Numbered from the stretch's first letter, positions 1 through 10,994 are shown. The stretch is 64,000 bases of DNA from Tetragonia tetragonoides (GCA_038025085.1 CM076152.1:26992001-27056000); one strand, 5' to 3'. Notes: generated by a model not told the origin, from the letters alone. Translations and numbers: made by a program.

Positions 1-777
1 ATTGGCTCATCATCTTCATTGGCCTTGAAAGCAAGTCCTCTATCTTTGTTTGATGACTCTGGGGCTCGAGATTCAAGTTTCATCTCATGAGTTAACAGAG
101 ATCCTATCAATTGGTCCATTTGTAGTTTTGTGAGATCCCTAACTTCTCGAATTGTAGTTACTTTAGGCATCCACTGTTCAGTATTCGGTAGACTCCTCGG
201 AATTTTTCTAACTTGATCTTCCACTGCATATTCTCTGCCAAGGGACTTCAACTCATTTATAATAATAGTAAAGCGAGTTTAACATATCCTTAATCGATTC
301 ATTTTTCTTCATCTTAAATGATTCATATTGTTGAACTAATAAATCGATTTTAGATAATTTTACTTTATTAGATCCTTCATGAGCAGTTTGTAAAGTATCC
401 CAAATTTCTTTAGCACTAGAACAAGCAGATATTCTATTAAATTCATCAGAATCTAAGGCACAGTGTAAAAATTTCATTGCTTTAGCATTTTTTTCAATTT
501 TTCTAAAATTTGTTTAAGCCCATTTATCCTCTTCTACTTCTTTACCTGTTGTGTCAACAATTTCAAACGGTCCATTCTTAACTACTTGCCATACCTGATA
601 GTCTTCTGATTTAATGTAAATTTCCATACGATTTTTCCATCCAGAGTAGTTTTGCCCGTCGAAGAATGGAGGTCTTACAGCAGATTGACCCTCTTTAATA
701 CCATTCGATGTGTTTGAGATCGACATTCTCTTAAAGCGTGAACCTGTCTCTAAGAGAAAACGAGGCTTTGATACCAA
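1..777 (-). pseudogene. Copia-type retrotransposon gag remnant, runs off left edge
   Basis: On the minus strand, starting just inside the primer-binding site, the sequence encodes a gag N-terminus of the kind found in plant Copia elements: a short leader, then FFDGQNYSGWKNRMEIYI (the DUF4219-like entry motif), then a UBN2-like stretch with SSAKEIWDTLQTAHEG and KLSKIDLLVQQYESFKMKKN. The frame is broken. A stop lies at about 514-516 directly after EEDKWA, a second break lies near 253-262, and recognisable gag continues in another frame down to about position 1. No protease, integrase or RT is visible because the element leaves the window. This is a decayed, non-functional copy. The family assignment rests on gag motifs only. 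Confidence 0.8.
764..777 (-). other. Primer-binding site (initiator Met tRNA type)
   Basis: Read on the minus strand this is TTGGTATCAAAGCC. It is one base off the common plant PBS TGGTATCAGAGC, which is complementary to the 3' end of initiator tRNA-Met. It lies between the LTR-like block and the gag start, as expected. Confidence 0.75.
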
Positions 778-778
778 T

Positions 779-1918
779 TCTTAGTAGCACAAGGTACACA
801 AGAGGGGGATGAATTGTGTTACCACAAATTTGCGAAATTTAAAACAAGTATAAAAGACCTAGAATTAAAGCACGTACGATTCACGTGGAAAACCCTTTGT
901 AACTCACAAAGGATAAAAAACCACGGCCCGAAGGACTTTAAAGACTACTTCTTTTATTAAGAGAATAGTACAAATAGATCAAGTTAACTCTAACTTAATC
1001 TCGCACTCGAACACTCGTCCAAGCCAAAAGCACTCAGAAACTCTTCCAAGCCAAAGGCACTTAGGCACTCACCCAAGCCAATCTCTGAACAACTAACTCT
1101 AGCTATTGTAATCAACGAACACTATTTACCTTGATGAACTTCAATAAGTGGAAAGATACAATATAAAACCTATAACTTTGCAATGAATATAACGTGTGAA
1201 ACTTATAGCTATTATAGGCAACGTTCTATGTTATGTGGAAACGTTTGTGATCAAGACTCTCTAAAGAGATATTACGTTTATTCGGCGGAGAGGCTCAAAA
1301 ACTGATTTAGGTTTCAACTTCTTTTTATAGGCATAACCAAGAAGGAAAAAGCAACTAGGAAACCTATTTGCAACTAGGAAACCAAATCTCTTTTTCCTTG
1401 ACATGGTAAACAAGATTTTCATAAAGAAGAATAAATATCTTTATCATATAAAGCATATATATATATCCAAATCAGTTTTTATGAAGAAAATAAAATAAAT
1501 ATCTTTATAGACAGTATTTTCTTCCTAGTTAAAATATAAGAATAAATAGATTTCAGAAAAATCTCCTTTGCAAATAATATCTTTGGCACAATAAAAAGGA
1601 TACAAATTATAAGAGACTAAATTTAAGATACTGATATTAAATTTATCTCAACCGATTGAACGTATCCTTGTATGTGTGTAGGCAATGTTCCAGTGAACAC
1701 TGAAGTTTCAGGGACCGTTCCCAAACACAAAGACCTTTTTATACGTTTATTAATTTGTTGCCAAATAAATATAAATTTCACATTTATATAATTGCATAGC
1801 TTTAACATGAACTCTAAGAAATAAATAAATAACCTAGAGAACATGAGAGTAACCTGTGTCTTCTTCTTGATCTTTATCTAGCAAACTCTTACATAAATAA
1901 ATTCCTGAAACACTAACA
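779..1918 (-). repeat. 5' LTR of the Copia-type element
   Basis: This block lies between the primer-binding site and the LINE further right. On the minus strand it begins TGTTAGTG (plus-strand 1911-1918) and carries a TATA-like TATAAAAAG near 1323-1331, which would be the retroelement promoter. The end next to the PBS (plus strand TTCTTAG at 778-784) looks like a mutated inverted copy of TGTTAG. The second LTR is outside the window, so the boundaries are inferred. Confidence 0.55.
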
Positions 1919-1984
1919 CACAAGTTAAGTAGCATCACTTTATAATTAAATAAGTTTGTCATCTTCAAAACTCAACTACTCAAC

Positions 1985-3087
1985 AGACCCGATATGGAAC
2001 AAGATGCTATCTATTAGAGATCGACTAAATCAGGCGCTTACTCGGTGAAATCAGGATATGCTAGGGTGCTTCTTAACTCAGGAAAGTTGGATCGATCTTT
2101 TGCATGGAGGAGGCGGGTTTGGAAACTTATATGGGCGTCTAAAATATTTCCCAAATGAAAAAAATTTCTCTGGAAAATATTTCATAATGCGCTTGCTACT
2201 AAGGATAGTTTGATTCGTAGGGGACTTAATGAATCAAGCACTTGTGTTTTGTGTTCTAAAGAGAGGGAGACCATTTCCCAGCTCTTTAGAGACTGTGAGG
2301 TGGTGCAGCATGTGTGGAGATGTGGTCCATTGGGTGTTAATGTTGTGGCTAATGACTATATTTCCTTCAAAGATTGGCTAGCTGATTTGGTGGAATATTT
2401 GCATAACAGATCTAAAATGAATACAGAGGGCTTTATTTTTCTGGTCTCAATGTTGTGGAGCATCTGGATTGTTCGTAATTCTGTGATCTTTAGGAAAGAC
2501 AAGCTGCAACCTCATCTTATTTTGAACATGACTTACAAGTGGGCATCTTCTTTTTGTTTGGCTATAAATGTTCGTTCTCCTCAGAAGGAATCTATAGCTT
2601 TGGCTCAGGTTGAGGAACTGAAGTTTATAGCAAGATGGTTGGATTCAGTTCCATCTTTAATCTCCATCTGCACTGATGGGTCGTGGGATGCTTCATCTTT
2701 CAGAGCATGTGTTGCTTGGTGTGTCCTGAATATGAACTCTCACCCAGAATTAGATGTTGGCTCAGCATACTTAATGGTAGATTAAGCACTGAAGGCGGAG
2801 GTGATTGCGTGCTATCGTGCGCTGCTATGGGCTATCCAGAGAAACTGGAGATCAGTGTCCTGGTGCACAGCTTCTCAGTATCCTTAAGCAGGATTTGCTC
2901 CTCCAATAAATGTGGTGGATGTTATAGACGACATCAGGAAATGTTTTATGGTTTTTGATCACTTAGTGTTTGTTAAAGTAGCTAGAAGTGAAGTTAGTTC
3001 AGCCCATAAATATGCTTGTGAGGCTAGAAAATATAGGCTTTCTATGTAAATTATAATGTATATCTTGTTGCCAAAAAAAAAAAAAAA
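1985..3087 (+). mobile_element. 5'-truncated LINE: zf-RVT and RNase H remnants with poly(A)
   Basis: The plus strand encodes the 3' part of a plant L1-type LINE. It starts with the AYSVKSGYARVL lead-in (about 2035) and continues into the zinc-binding zf-RVT domain (2210-2500: CVLCSKERETISQLFRDCEVVQHVW). An RNase H-like region follows, with ICTDGSW near 2670 and KAEVIACYRALLWAI near 2790, in a shifted frame. An in-frame stop near 2155 and several frameshifts show it is dead. The copy ends near 3048 and is followed by a run of A at about 3072-3087, the expected LINE 3' end. The reverse transcriptase core is missing. Confidence 0.85.
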
Positions 3088-3442
3088 ATCAGCATTTATC
3101 ACTGACCACCACTATACTGTGCTATACTACAATCTACCGAATGTGAAGATAAAAGACCAAAGGTGTAAATTGCCCAAATGTGTGAGTTGGGCTTTTACTC
3201 CCTCTTTTTTTCGTTTGGGCCACCCTTATTTGTTTTAATTTTAAATCTTATTTTGTTTTCGATTTTTCGGTTAACCGTTCTTGGTCATATTGACGAACCG
3301 TAACCGTAATCGATAACTGAAAATATTACTGATACGGTTATTGAACCGTTTTATTTTTTTCGGTACGGTTACTGAACAGTAACACTTTTTTCTTGGTTTT
3401 TCTATATGATTTTTCGGTTACAGTTTTTCTTGGACACCCCTA
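3088..3442. other. Spacer, no gene seen
   Basis: No convincing coding region. From about 3258 to 3425 short CGGTTA / AACCGT motifs recur in both orientations (for example GGTTAACCG near 3270), which looks like a decayed repeat I cannot name. Confidence 0.5.
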
Positions 3443-3682
3443 ATACTATGAGTGCAACAAATGTCATTCAGTTTGTTGAGTATCTGTGAGCCTAAATGAT
3501 AATTTTGCCAACTTTTTCATTCTGAATTTTGCTGCTGTTAACAGATCTAAAACCTGCATATTTAGCCTTGAATTCTACTTGCTATAAGGTTGTAAACTTC
3601 ATTTACACGCAGAATATGTATAGTGTGGGCCTTGGGATTGGGATGTGGGCCTTTGCCAAGTTATGGACTCTTATTGTTATTG

Positions 3683-3968
3683 TACAAAAACTTGTGTGGA
3701 CTTAGTCAATGGTGGACCAATATTTGGAGTCACCTTGTACTTTACCTGGAGCCACCCCTACTTCACCTAGAATCGCCCCTCAAATTTATACTTGGCACCA
3801 CCCCTACTTCATCTGAAGCCATCCCCTTACTTTACCTGGAGCCACCCTTCAAAATTATTTCACCTGGAGCCACCCCCATACTTTACCTGGAGCCACCCCC
3901 TACTTTACTTGAGCCACCCCTCAAAATTACTTGGTCCACGGTAGACTAAGTTCACACAAGACATGTTG
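3683..3968. mobile_element. Mutator-like MITE with 9-bp target duplication
   Basis: A 286-bp insertion absent from copy B. It is flanked by identical 9-bp direct repeats TTGTTATTG (3674-3682 and 3969-3977). Near its ends are inverted repeats: CTTGTGTGGACTTAGTC at 3691 and its partner at 3931-3960, about 26 of 30 positions matching. The interior is a degenerate minisatellite of roughly 20-25-bp units reading GGAGCCACCCC-TACTTTACCT (about 3725-3925). A 9-bp duplication is the signature of MULEs. No transposase is encoded. Confidence 0.75.
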
Positions 3969-4119
3969 TTGTTATTGGTCACGTGTGCTAGGGGTTACAG
4001 CCCCCCAATTGTCCTAATTGCAAGAATAAGTGGAGGGAATACCAACTTCAGCTAAACGAACTCCAAGTCATCGGTTATCAACCAAAATCTTGAATCGCTT
4101 AAAACGTTCAAACTTAGGG

Positions 4120-4330
4120 CGGTTCCAAGTGTAGTATGGGTGCTTTACCCGTAATAGTATGCTATTTTTGCACCGTCATAGTTTATATTATCTACGACGG
4201 TTCATGAACCGACGTAGTTTATAATACATACTACGCCGGCCGCAAGGACTACGGTTCCTCCTTAGCTTGGACCGGAACCGTAGTAGTATGGGTGCCTTAC
4301 CCGTAGTAGTATGCTATTTTTGCGCTAGTG
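4120..4330. mobile_element. Small CACTA-like insertion with GGG target duplication
   Basis: A 211-bp insertion relative to copy B, flanked by GGG (4117-4119 and 4331-4333). The right end read inward is CACTAGCGCAAAAATAGC, the 5'-CACTA terminus of En/Spm elements, and 3 bp is the CACTA target size. The left end (CGGTTCC) does not begin with CACTA, so it is rearranged or truncated. The motif GTAGTATGGGTGC..TACCCGTA is repeated near both ends. Confidence 0.6.
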
Positions 4331-4750
4331 GGGTTTGCGTTTTTTGAGCTCTGAAGTCTGAAAATACTATAACAGGTTAATCGGCTAAATTACCTTCAGC
4401 TAAATTATTTATATTTGACAAACTGAATTGGATCAATGGCTTGGATCGGTAACTGCAACACAATTTAATGCACATTGATCATCTAGAGTTCTTACAATCT
4501 TATTTTCATGGAGATAATCTATTATTATGATTCTAATGCAGTACTTTTTTGAATACATATATATTAAATTATATATAATTAAATAAAATCAGTACTGCAA
4601 AATTTGTCACACCATTTATACCGAAGATGATTTGATCTTTATACGAAATCCTAAATCCCTTGTTTGACTGGGTCTATCCCCATGTAATTAGAGGTACTTA
4701 TTGAATAAGGTTGAAAAGAAGTACAATGGGAATGAGGGACCAAGTACACA

Positions 4751-5497
4751 ATCATTATAGTGATGTTTCCTTATTCATTATATAATTCAATGATGATAGA
4801 AAGAAAATAGGAAAAGTCTATCGTGTAAAGTTTTTACAATCAACTTGTCATCTAAATACTTTGTGTTTATTGAATTAGAGTTGGAGTCTTAGATAGTCTG
4901 ATCTGAACTGAGCAATTTATTGTGTTTTGAACTTATCTTGCTTCATTGGTATAAAGGTAGAATTAGATTAGTTTTGTTTTACGATCTGTCTGTTTTTATA
5001 TTTTCTGTTTACCAATCAAAACTCCCAATTACTGTGTGTGTGCGTTAGAGTTCTGACCACTCTTTGTTTTGAACTGATTATTGATCTGTGAGTGCTCAGA
5101 ACAGTGTCATAGGCTATTTGAACTTATTTACTAATGATTTGGACATAGTCATTCTACAATCACATGCTGAAATTTTATAAAAACAGAATCCGAATTTGTT
5201 CTGCCCTTATGTTTTTAAGTTTTCCACTTTAACTCTGTTTTCTTTCCTGCTCGTTGATGATTAATGACTTGCGATACAGCGGGTTTTGTATTCTTAATGA
5301 ATTTGGATGATGAGAAATTAGGGCCACACAACTCAGAATTTAGAGGTATTGAATAGGACCTAGTTTCTAGCTTTTAAAGTGATAAAAAATGAACTATAAT
5401 CTGCTGTAAAAATTCAGACCTGATGTGCACCCTGTTTCATCTTACTCGGACTTGATTCTTGCATATTATTTGGGTAAAATTAAGATATTCGTAAGTA
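4751..5497. other. Unique spacer between the duplicated blocks
   Basis: AT-rich sequence with no long open frame, no recognisable repeat termini and no RNA gene that I can see. Confidence 0.5.
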
Positions 5498-6331
5498 TAT
5501 TATGAGTGCAACAAATGTCATTCAGTTTGGTTCAGTATTTGTGAGCCGAAATGATAATTTTGTCCACTATTTCGTGCTGAATTTTACTGTTGTTAACAGA
5601 CCTAAAACCTGCATATTTAGCCTTGAATTCTACTTGTTATAATGTTGTAAACTTTATTTACCCGCAACATATGTATGGTGTGGGCCTGGGATTGGGATGT
5701 GGGCCTTTGCCATGTTATGGACTCTTATTATTATTGGTCACGTGTGCTAGAGGTTACAGCCACCCAATTGTCCTTATTGCAAGAATAAGTGGAGGGAAAT
5801 ACAAACTTCAGCTAAACGAACTCTGAATCACCGGCTATTACTCAAAATCTTGAATCGCTTAAAATGTTCAAACTTAGGGTTTGCATTTTTTTAGCTCTGA
5901 AGTCTGAAAATACTATGAAAAAAAACGCTAATCGGCTAAATTGCCTTCAGCTAAATTATTTATATTTAACAAACTAAATTGGATCAATGGCTTGGATCAG
6001 TAACTGCAACACAATTTAATACACAATCATCTAGAGTTCCTGCAATCTTGTTTTTATGGAGATAATCCATTATTGTGATTCTGTGTAGTACTCTTTTAAA
6101 TACTTATAAAGTTATAATTAAATAAAATCATTACTGCAAAATTTGCAGCACCATTTATACCGGAGATGATTTGATCTCTATGCGAGATCTTTCGCTTGCT
6201 TGCTCCTAAACCCCTTTTTTTGCTAATTGCTCCCAAACCCCTTGTTTGACTGGGTCTATCCCCATGTAATTAGAGGTACGTATTGAATAAGGTTGAAAAA
6301 AAGTACAATGGGAATGAGGACCAAGTACACA
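5498..6331. repeat. Copy B of the duplicated block upstream of CML
   Basis: This is the uninterrupted partner of 3443-4750. At the position of the 286-bp MITE it reads TCTTATTATTATTGGTCACG, and at the position of the CACTA-like insertion it reads AAACTTAGGGTTTGC. It is therefore a natural empty-site control for both insertions. Its right end lies about 380 bp upstream of the CML TATA-like motif, so it could contribute upstream regulatory DNA. No regulatory site can be proven by eye. Confidence 0.85.
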
Positions 6332-6712
6332 CCTCCCCATATCTCCCCTATCTGTCTTCCAATGCTCCCTATGTCTCCTATTTATCAAACTCTACAGCTG
6401 GCTTACTGTTATTATATTATAATAAAGAAGAAAAACCCATCAGATCTACCATCATAAATAAACCATTAGAACAAAAAGGTGAAGATTTGTTGAAGATTTA
6501 AGTATTTATTGGTTCAGATGCGTATATAAGGGAGCCTTTTGAATAATAGCTTAGCCGTGAAGAACATGACCAAGAAAACTGAACGAGAATTGAGAAAATC
6601 TGCCCCCATATAATTGGGTCGTTTCTAAAAAGCCCACATTTTATACGCTTAACAAGATACCTCTCCTCGACAAACCTTACAGGTTCACCCTTTGACTGCT
6701 TCAATTTTCACA

Positions 6713-6720
6713 ATATATAT
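6713..6720 (+). promoter_or_regulatory. TATA-like motif of the CML gene
   Basis: The motif TATATATA lies about 140 bp upstream of the chosen ATG at 6854. Between them is a CT-rich leader typical of plant 5' UTRs. A start site around 6740-6750 is inferred, not seen. Confidence 0.5.
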
Positions 6721-6769
6721 ACATGCATAAATATGAGCACAGCTAAGCTTGCAGAGCTATATACTACTC

Positions 6770-6845
6770 AACTCTCTCTATCTCTCTCTCATTCTCTCTC
6801 CTCTCTCTCCTCTCTCTCTCATTCTCTCATTCTCTCTCTCCTCTC
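6770..6845 (+). repeat. CT-rich microsatellite in the CML 5' leader
   Basis: An almost pure pyrimidine tract of CTCTCT interrupted by CATT. It would form part of the 5' UTR. Upstream frames through it produce Ser/Leu-rich shadow peptides with no family match. Confidence 0.75.
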
Positions 6846-6853
6846 TTGCTTGT

Positions 6854-9800
6854 ATGGCTGTATCTGCTATGAAGGTGTCAGAGGAAAGCCAAAAGCCTAT
6901 GGGAGAAATAATATTTGAAGAGCATATCACAGACTTGCAAGAAGCGTTTGACTTATTTGATAAAAATGAAGATGGTATACAAACTTATTCTTCTCTTAAT
7001 TATTTCTATGCCTTTTACACCTTTTCTATACTTATGCTAATGTGGGACGATATACGCCGTCTAATACTCTCTCCGTTTCAGATAAATCAAAAAAAAAATT
7101 CTCTCGAAATTTGCGAATGACATATCGATCAATGTAACGGCCTAATATGATTAAACTCTGCAATAATATGGCCTGTTTTTCTACTAAAATTATCAGCTAG
7201 GCGTAGTGGCTGTGCCGCGAACTAATCGATTAGCTATTCGTCTATGCAGGCTCCATTAGTGTAGAAGAGTTGATGGCGGTCATGAGGTCACTGGATGAAA
7301 ACCCAACTGAGGAAGAACTACAAGACCTTATCAAAGAGCCTGCTGATTCTGATGGGAACGGGAACGGCGCCGCTATTGAATTTGCCGAGTTTTTGACGTT
7401 CGTGATACGAAAATTGAAGGTATATACGACTATTTTACTTAATTAATATACTAGTTAATTGCATCGTGAGACATAGTTGAGTACTTAAGATAATTAAATA
7501 TATGTATTAATATAATTTAATGAACTATGTTTATATGTTAATAAGTCGGCCGATATGATTTCATTTAATTAGTAAGAGTAAGTATAATGCAATTGATCAA
7601 TTCTTTAGGAGTTGAATAGAATTTGGGCTTGAAAAATTCGTTGTTGTCATCCTAAATGATTATTCCCTTGTGACAAAGCATTGACGAAATATTATACTCG
7701 TATTGCTTAATACTGGATTAATTAGAGAGATATGGAATATATATTCAATATACTGTTAGTTTCCTAAATATATAAGTATTAATATCTTCCTACATATTGA
7801 TTCATCAATATATATTTCCAACATAAAAATTGATTAAGATACGTGAATTAACATTTGTATGAATATACGTACAGTATCAATGCCTTAATACTAATAATAT
7901 GGCCATCTAAAATAATACTTTTATCCTTACAAATGCCGTACTTGTTTATCCAAAGAGTAAAATGTTCACGTTAGGCCTTAATACTTTTATCTAAAATAAT
8001 ACTTTTATCCTTACAAATGCCGTACTTGTTTATCCAAAGAGTAAAATGTTCACGTTAGATGGCTAATAGCCTATGTTTTGTTTATACCGGGAATATTTTT
8101 TAATTTTTCCTGAAGGTGTTCAGTTCCATATAATAAAATGCGGCTTCGTAGAAAACAAAAACACATTTGTTCAAAGTAGATATGGTAATAAAATACTAGT
8201 AAGTAAAAAGAACAAAAAAAAGTAATGTGGCATTATTATTTGACTTGGTCTTGTCGTCCCTACACACAATTTAGCTAAGACCAAAAGGGAAATATGAGTA
8301 TAATAAAAATATATATTAATATATGAACCTCTTTAGCAAAAAAAAACAATAGTATGACGTAACATAATACAATAATTAGTACTTTCTCCGTCTCGTTCCA
8401 AGACAAAAATATTTTGGCCCACAAATGACTCAAAGACCCATGTTTAAGTATGAGGGAGAATCGACCAACAAGGGTGGTGGTCTAGTGGTTCCAAGCTTAC
8501 TCCCAAGTGGTTTGGTAAGGCAAGGTCATGGGGTCGAATCCCCATTCCCCCATGCCTTGTGTCAGCTGGCTTCTAGGAACTATACTAGCCCCTTGTTGGT
8601 GCTACGTTGACAGAGTCAGTGCTTGCGCTGGTTGTTCACCTAGTCTGATATGTTCACTATTGAACACGAGAGTCCGAACATGATGTAGCAGGGCGTGCCT
8701 CGGTCGCCATTCACTTGCATCCTCTTTTTTGATTACCAAAAAAAAAAACTATGAGGGAGAATCTAGTGGCCCTTTTTTTGAAGAGAGGGTATATAGTAAG
8801 TAATTGCATTACTTTTCTCTTACTTAAAACAGAAATACCAATATAAATAGGGAAAACACGATCTAAATGGAAACTACCAATATAAACATGGATCAGAGAG
8901 AGTAGCTGAAATTATTTCAAAAGAGAGATCATTTTCATCTAAAACAATCATTTTTTTTTTTAGGAAACATCTAAAACAATCATAATTTGAATGGTCCATG
9001 TATATATGTGCAAAAAATAAAAATCATGTTCACAATATAGAAAAATAAAAGACAAATGATAAAAAGCTAAAAAAAGAAAAGACTAACACATAACACGTTG
9101 TTGGAAAAATGTAAGCAAGTTTAACATGTAACAAACATAAAGCTATCATGTAGTACTTTACTACTTTGACTTAGGGAAGAAAAAAGTTTTATTGACTACA
9201 CAAGTAGTAACACAATAGACAATTTTCAGATTTATGACAAGTGAATAAATATTAGCTTAAAATAAGGAAGAAGTGGAAGCATAGCATGTGCCAACAAACA
9301 TACAAGAAACTCCGACAAAATATCCAGCTTGAATACATACATCGATCGTTGTATAATCTCCATGTTAATTGTTTTCATACGTTTTTCCAGGAGACTGACG
9401 CTGAGGATGAGCTTAAAGAAGCATTCAAAGTGTTTGACAAGGACCAAAATGGCTATATATCTGCCACTGAGGTAATTGACTATTCTTTTCTAGACGTTCT
9501 TTTGACTAGCTGACTCCTCAAATAAAAATTTTAGAATCAAATTTAAAGTGAGCTCCACGATAGTCGATAGAGATACAGCCTTGATGACAAGTCTTCTTGT
9601 TGTTTGATCACTATGACTGAGTTCTTTACAGTTTACTCCATCGGTCTAATTTAGTTCAGTTTTGTTGAATTCAGGGTAAATTTCTGGTTAGTTCAGTGAT
9701 TTTTAACTTAGCTCAGTGATGTTCGGTTCAATTCAATGGTATTCAGTTCAAAAACAAACATTCGGGTGCGTTTGTTAGAGCTTACACGGCCAGGTCAGGT

Positions 9801-10776
9801 CAGGTCATGTTCAGTTCAGGTGTCATTTCAGTGATTTCAAATTCAGTTAAATGGTGTTCAGTTTAGTGGTGCTGAGTTCAGAAACATATTTTTTGACTCA
9901 CATATCAAGTTGTGTTCAATTCAGTTTTGCCAGTTCAGTTAAGTAGGGTCCAGTTTAGTGATGTTGAATTCAGTCCAAGTCTGATAAGTCCTGCTCTAAT
10001 AAACGCATCTTTAATGGTGTTCATTTCAGTTCAATGGTGTTCAGATCAGTTCAACTAAGTTCAACCCTAAAAAACATACCTTAAGTAAGCTTATCTAAGA
10101 GACGCAGTTTATATCCTAATGGTTCCAAGTCTAAGGCTTAAAACTCTCGTATTTCTATCAAGGCAAGTTTTATCCCAAAGGTTCCAAGTTTAAGGCTTCG
10201 TAACAATTCGTTGAAGTCATAATTAAAGGAGAAACAAATTGAATGCATTGACATATATTTGACGAAGCACTTCTTCTTTTTCTCTTTTTTTTTGTTTTTG
10301 AGGTGATATAAGGGTGCGTTTGATAGAGCTTATATGGTCAGTTCAGTTCAGTTTCAGTACATGTGTCAATTGAGTGATTTGAAATTCAGTTAAATAATAT
10401 TCAATTCAGTTCACTAGTGTTGAGTTCAGAATCATACTTTTTGTCTCACATATCAAGTTGTGTTTAATTCAATTCAGTTGTGTCCAGTTTAATTCAATAG
10501 TGTTTAGTTTAGTAATGTTAGATTCAGTTCAGTTCAGTCCTGATAAGTTCAGCTCTATCAAACGCACCCTAAATCTGAGGCACTTGAGTGAATAGCTCTA
10601 TGACACTAGTATTAATAATGCTTGTACTTTAATCCTTACAGTTGAGGCATGTTATGATCAGCCTTGGGGAAAAGCTAACTGATGAAGAGGCCGAGCAGAT
10701 GATTAAGGAGGCCGACTTAGATGGGGATGGTCAAGTGAATTATGATGATTTTGTGAAGATGATGATGGGTATTTGA
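6854..10776 (+). CDS. Calmodulin-like protein, CML8/CML11 type, 4 exons
   Basis: EF-hand calcium sensor of the CML8/11 group, about 168 aa. Exons: 6854-6974, 7250-7419, 9391-9471, 10642-10776 (stop TGA). All junctions are GT..AG and the frame stays open. The first intron splits the first EF-hand glycine codon, as is usual in plant calmodulins. ATG 6854 gives [20 protein letters not shown], a longer N-terminus than calmodulin; an in-frame Met at residue 6 is a possible alternative. EF1 (DKNEDGSISVEE) and EF3 ([12 protein letters not shown]) are canonical. The EF2 loop [15 protein letters not shown] is three residues too long. EF4 ends in Asp rather than Glu at loop position 12 ([12 protein letters not shown]). 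Expected to bind calcium and target helices in the cytosol or nucleus. Introns 2 and 3 hold a SINE and nested MITEs. Confidence 0.93.
7906..8058. repeat. 69-bp direct duplication in CML intron 2
   Basis: Segments 7906-7974 and 7990-8058 are essentially identical (both contain AAATGCCGTACTTGTTTATC and end CACGTTAG) and are separated by 15 bp. This is a local tandem duplication with no coding content. Confidence 0.85.
8463..8749 (+). mobile_element. tRNA-derived SINE in CML intron 2
   Basis: A complete SINE with a 14-bp target duplication TATGAGGGAGAATC (8449-8462 and 8750-8763). The internal pol III promoter is visible: A box TGGTCTAGTGG at 8478-8488 and B box GGGTCGAATCC at 8531-8541. The body ends in a run of A at about 8738-8748. 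The perfect duplication suggests a fairly recent insertion. A relic of the same family lies at 21320-21478. Confidence 0.9.
9640..10081 (+). mobile_element. Nested GTTCAGTT-rich MITEs in CML intron 3
   Basis: The inner copy (about 9764-10010) starts GGGTGCGTTTGTTAGAGCTT and ends with a decayed complement (TAATAAACGCATC). It interrupts an older, related copy whose remains are 9640-9763 and 10011-10081 (ending CAACCCTAAAAAACATACC). The interior is made of GTTCAGTT and ATTCAGTT words, including the family landmark CTCACATATCAAGTTGTGTT. Confidence 0.7.
10312..10569 (+). mobile_element. Harbinger/Tourist-like MITE in CML intron 3
   Basis: A 258-bp element with inverted ends GGGTGCGTTTGATAGAGCT / AGCTCTATCAAACGCACCC and the trinucleotide TAA on each side (10309-10311, 10570-10572). 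The 3-bp TAA/TTA target and the length fit Tourist (PIF/Harbinger) MITEs. Other copies lie at 9764, 18948, 20155, 22083, 22434 and 22867. Confidence 0.8.
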
Positions 10777-10994
10777 GTAATTGATTGGAACTGACCATTA
10801 ATTAGCGATAGATCAAATTAAGTTGATGTATAATTTTAATTCATTTGTTGTTAGGTGTTGATGAAATAAGATCATTTTTAACAGATGTTTTGTACCCGTT
10901 TTGACTTTGAGTTTTTCGGTTGCTGGCCTTCATTGACAAATTATGCCTTAACCTAATTCAACGTAACGAATTCACTCAACGCAGTAACTCTGTA

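Larger units (their letters stand above)
3443..4750. repeat. Copy A of a duplicated block upstream of CML
   Basis: Copy A matches 5498-6331 in the same order and orientation. Shared landmarks are GAGTGCAACAAATGTCATTC (3450), GCATATTTAGCCTTGAATTC (3557), GGTCACGTGTGCTA (3977), GAATCGCTTAAAA (4092) and TTGTTTGACTGGGTCTATCC (4659). It is longer than copy B because two small transposons (3683-3968 and 4120-4330) interrupt it. The copies have diverged by many point changes and small indels. No host coding sequence is evident in either copy. Confidence 0.85.

Noticed and set aside
3623..3949. 108-aa plus-strand frame rich in Pro and Leu
   Set aside because: It is the translation of the minisatellite inside the MULE-type MITE.
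6733..6918. Alternative upstream starts for the CML gene through the CT repeat
   Set aside because: They would add a Ser/Leu-rich low-complexity leader, or are in the wrong frame; ATG 6854 is in frame with EF1 and follows a typical 5' leader.
8470..8550. Possible tRNA gene (A box and B box spaced as in a tRNA)
   Set aside because: The cloverleaf is not completed, the block continues for another 200 bp to a poly(A), and it is bounded by a 14-bp target duplication, so it is a SINE.
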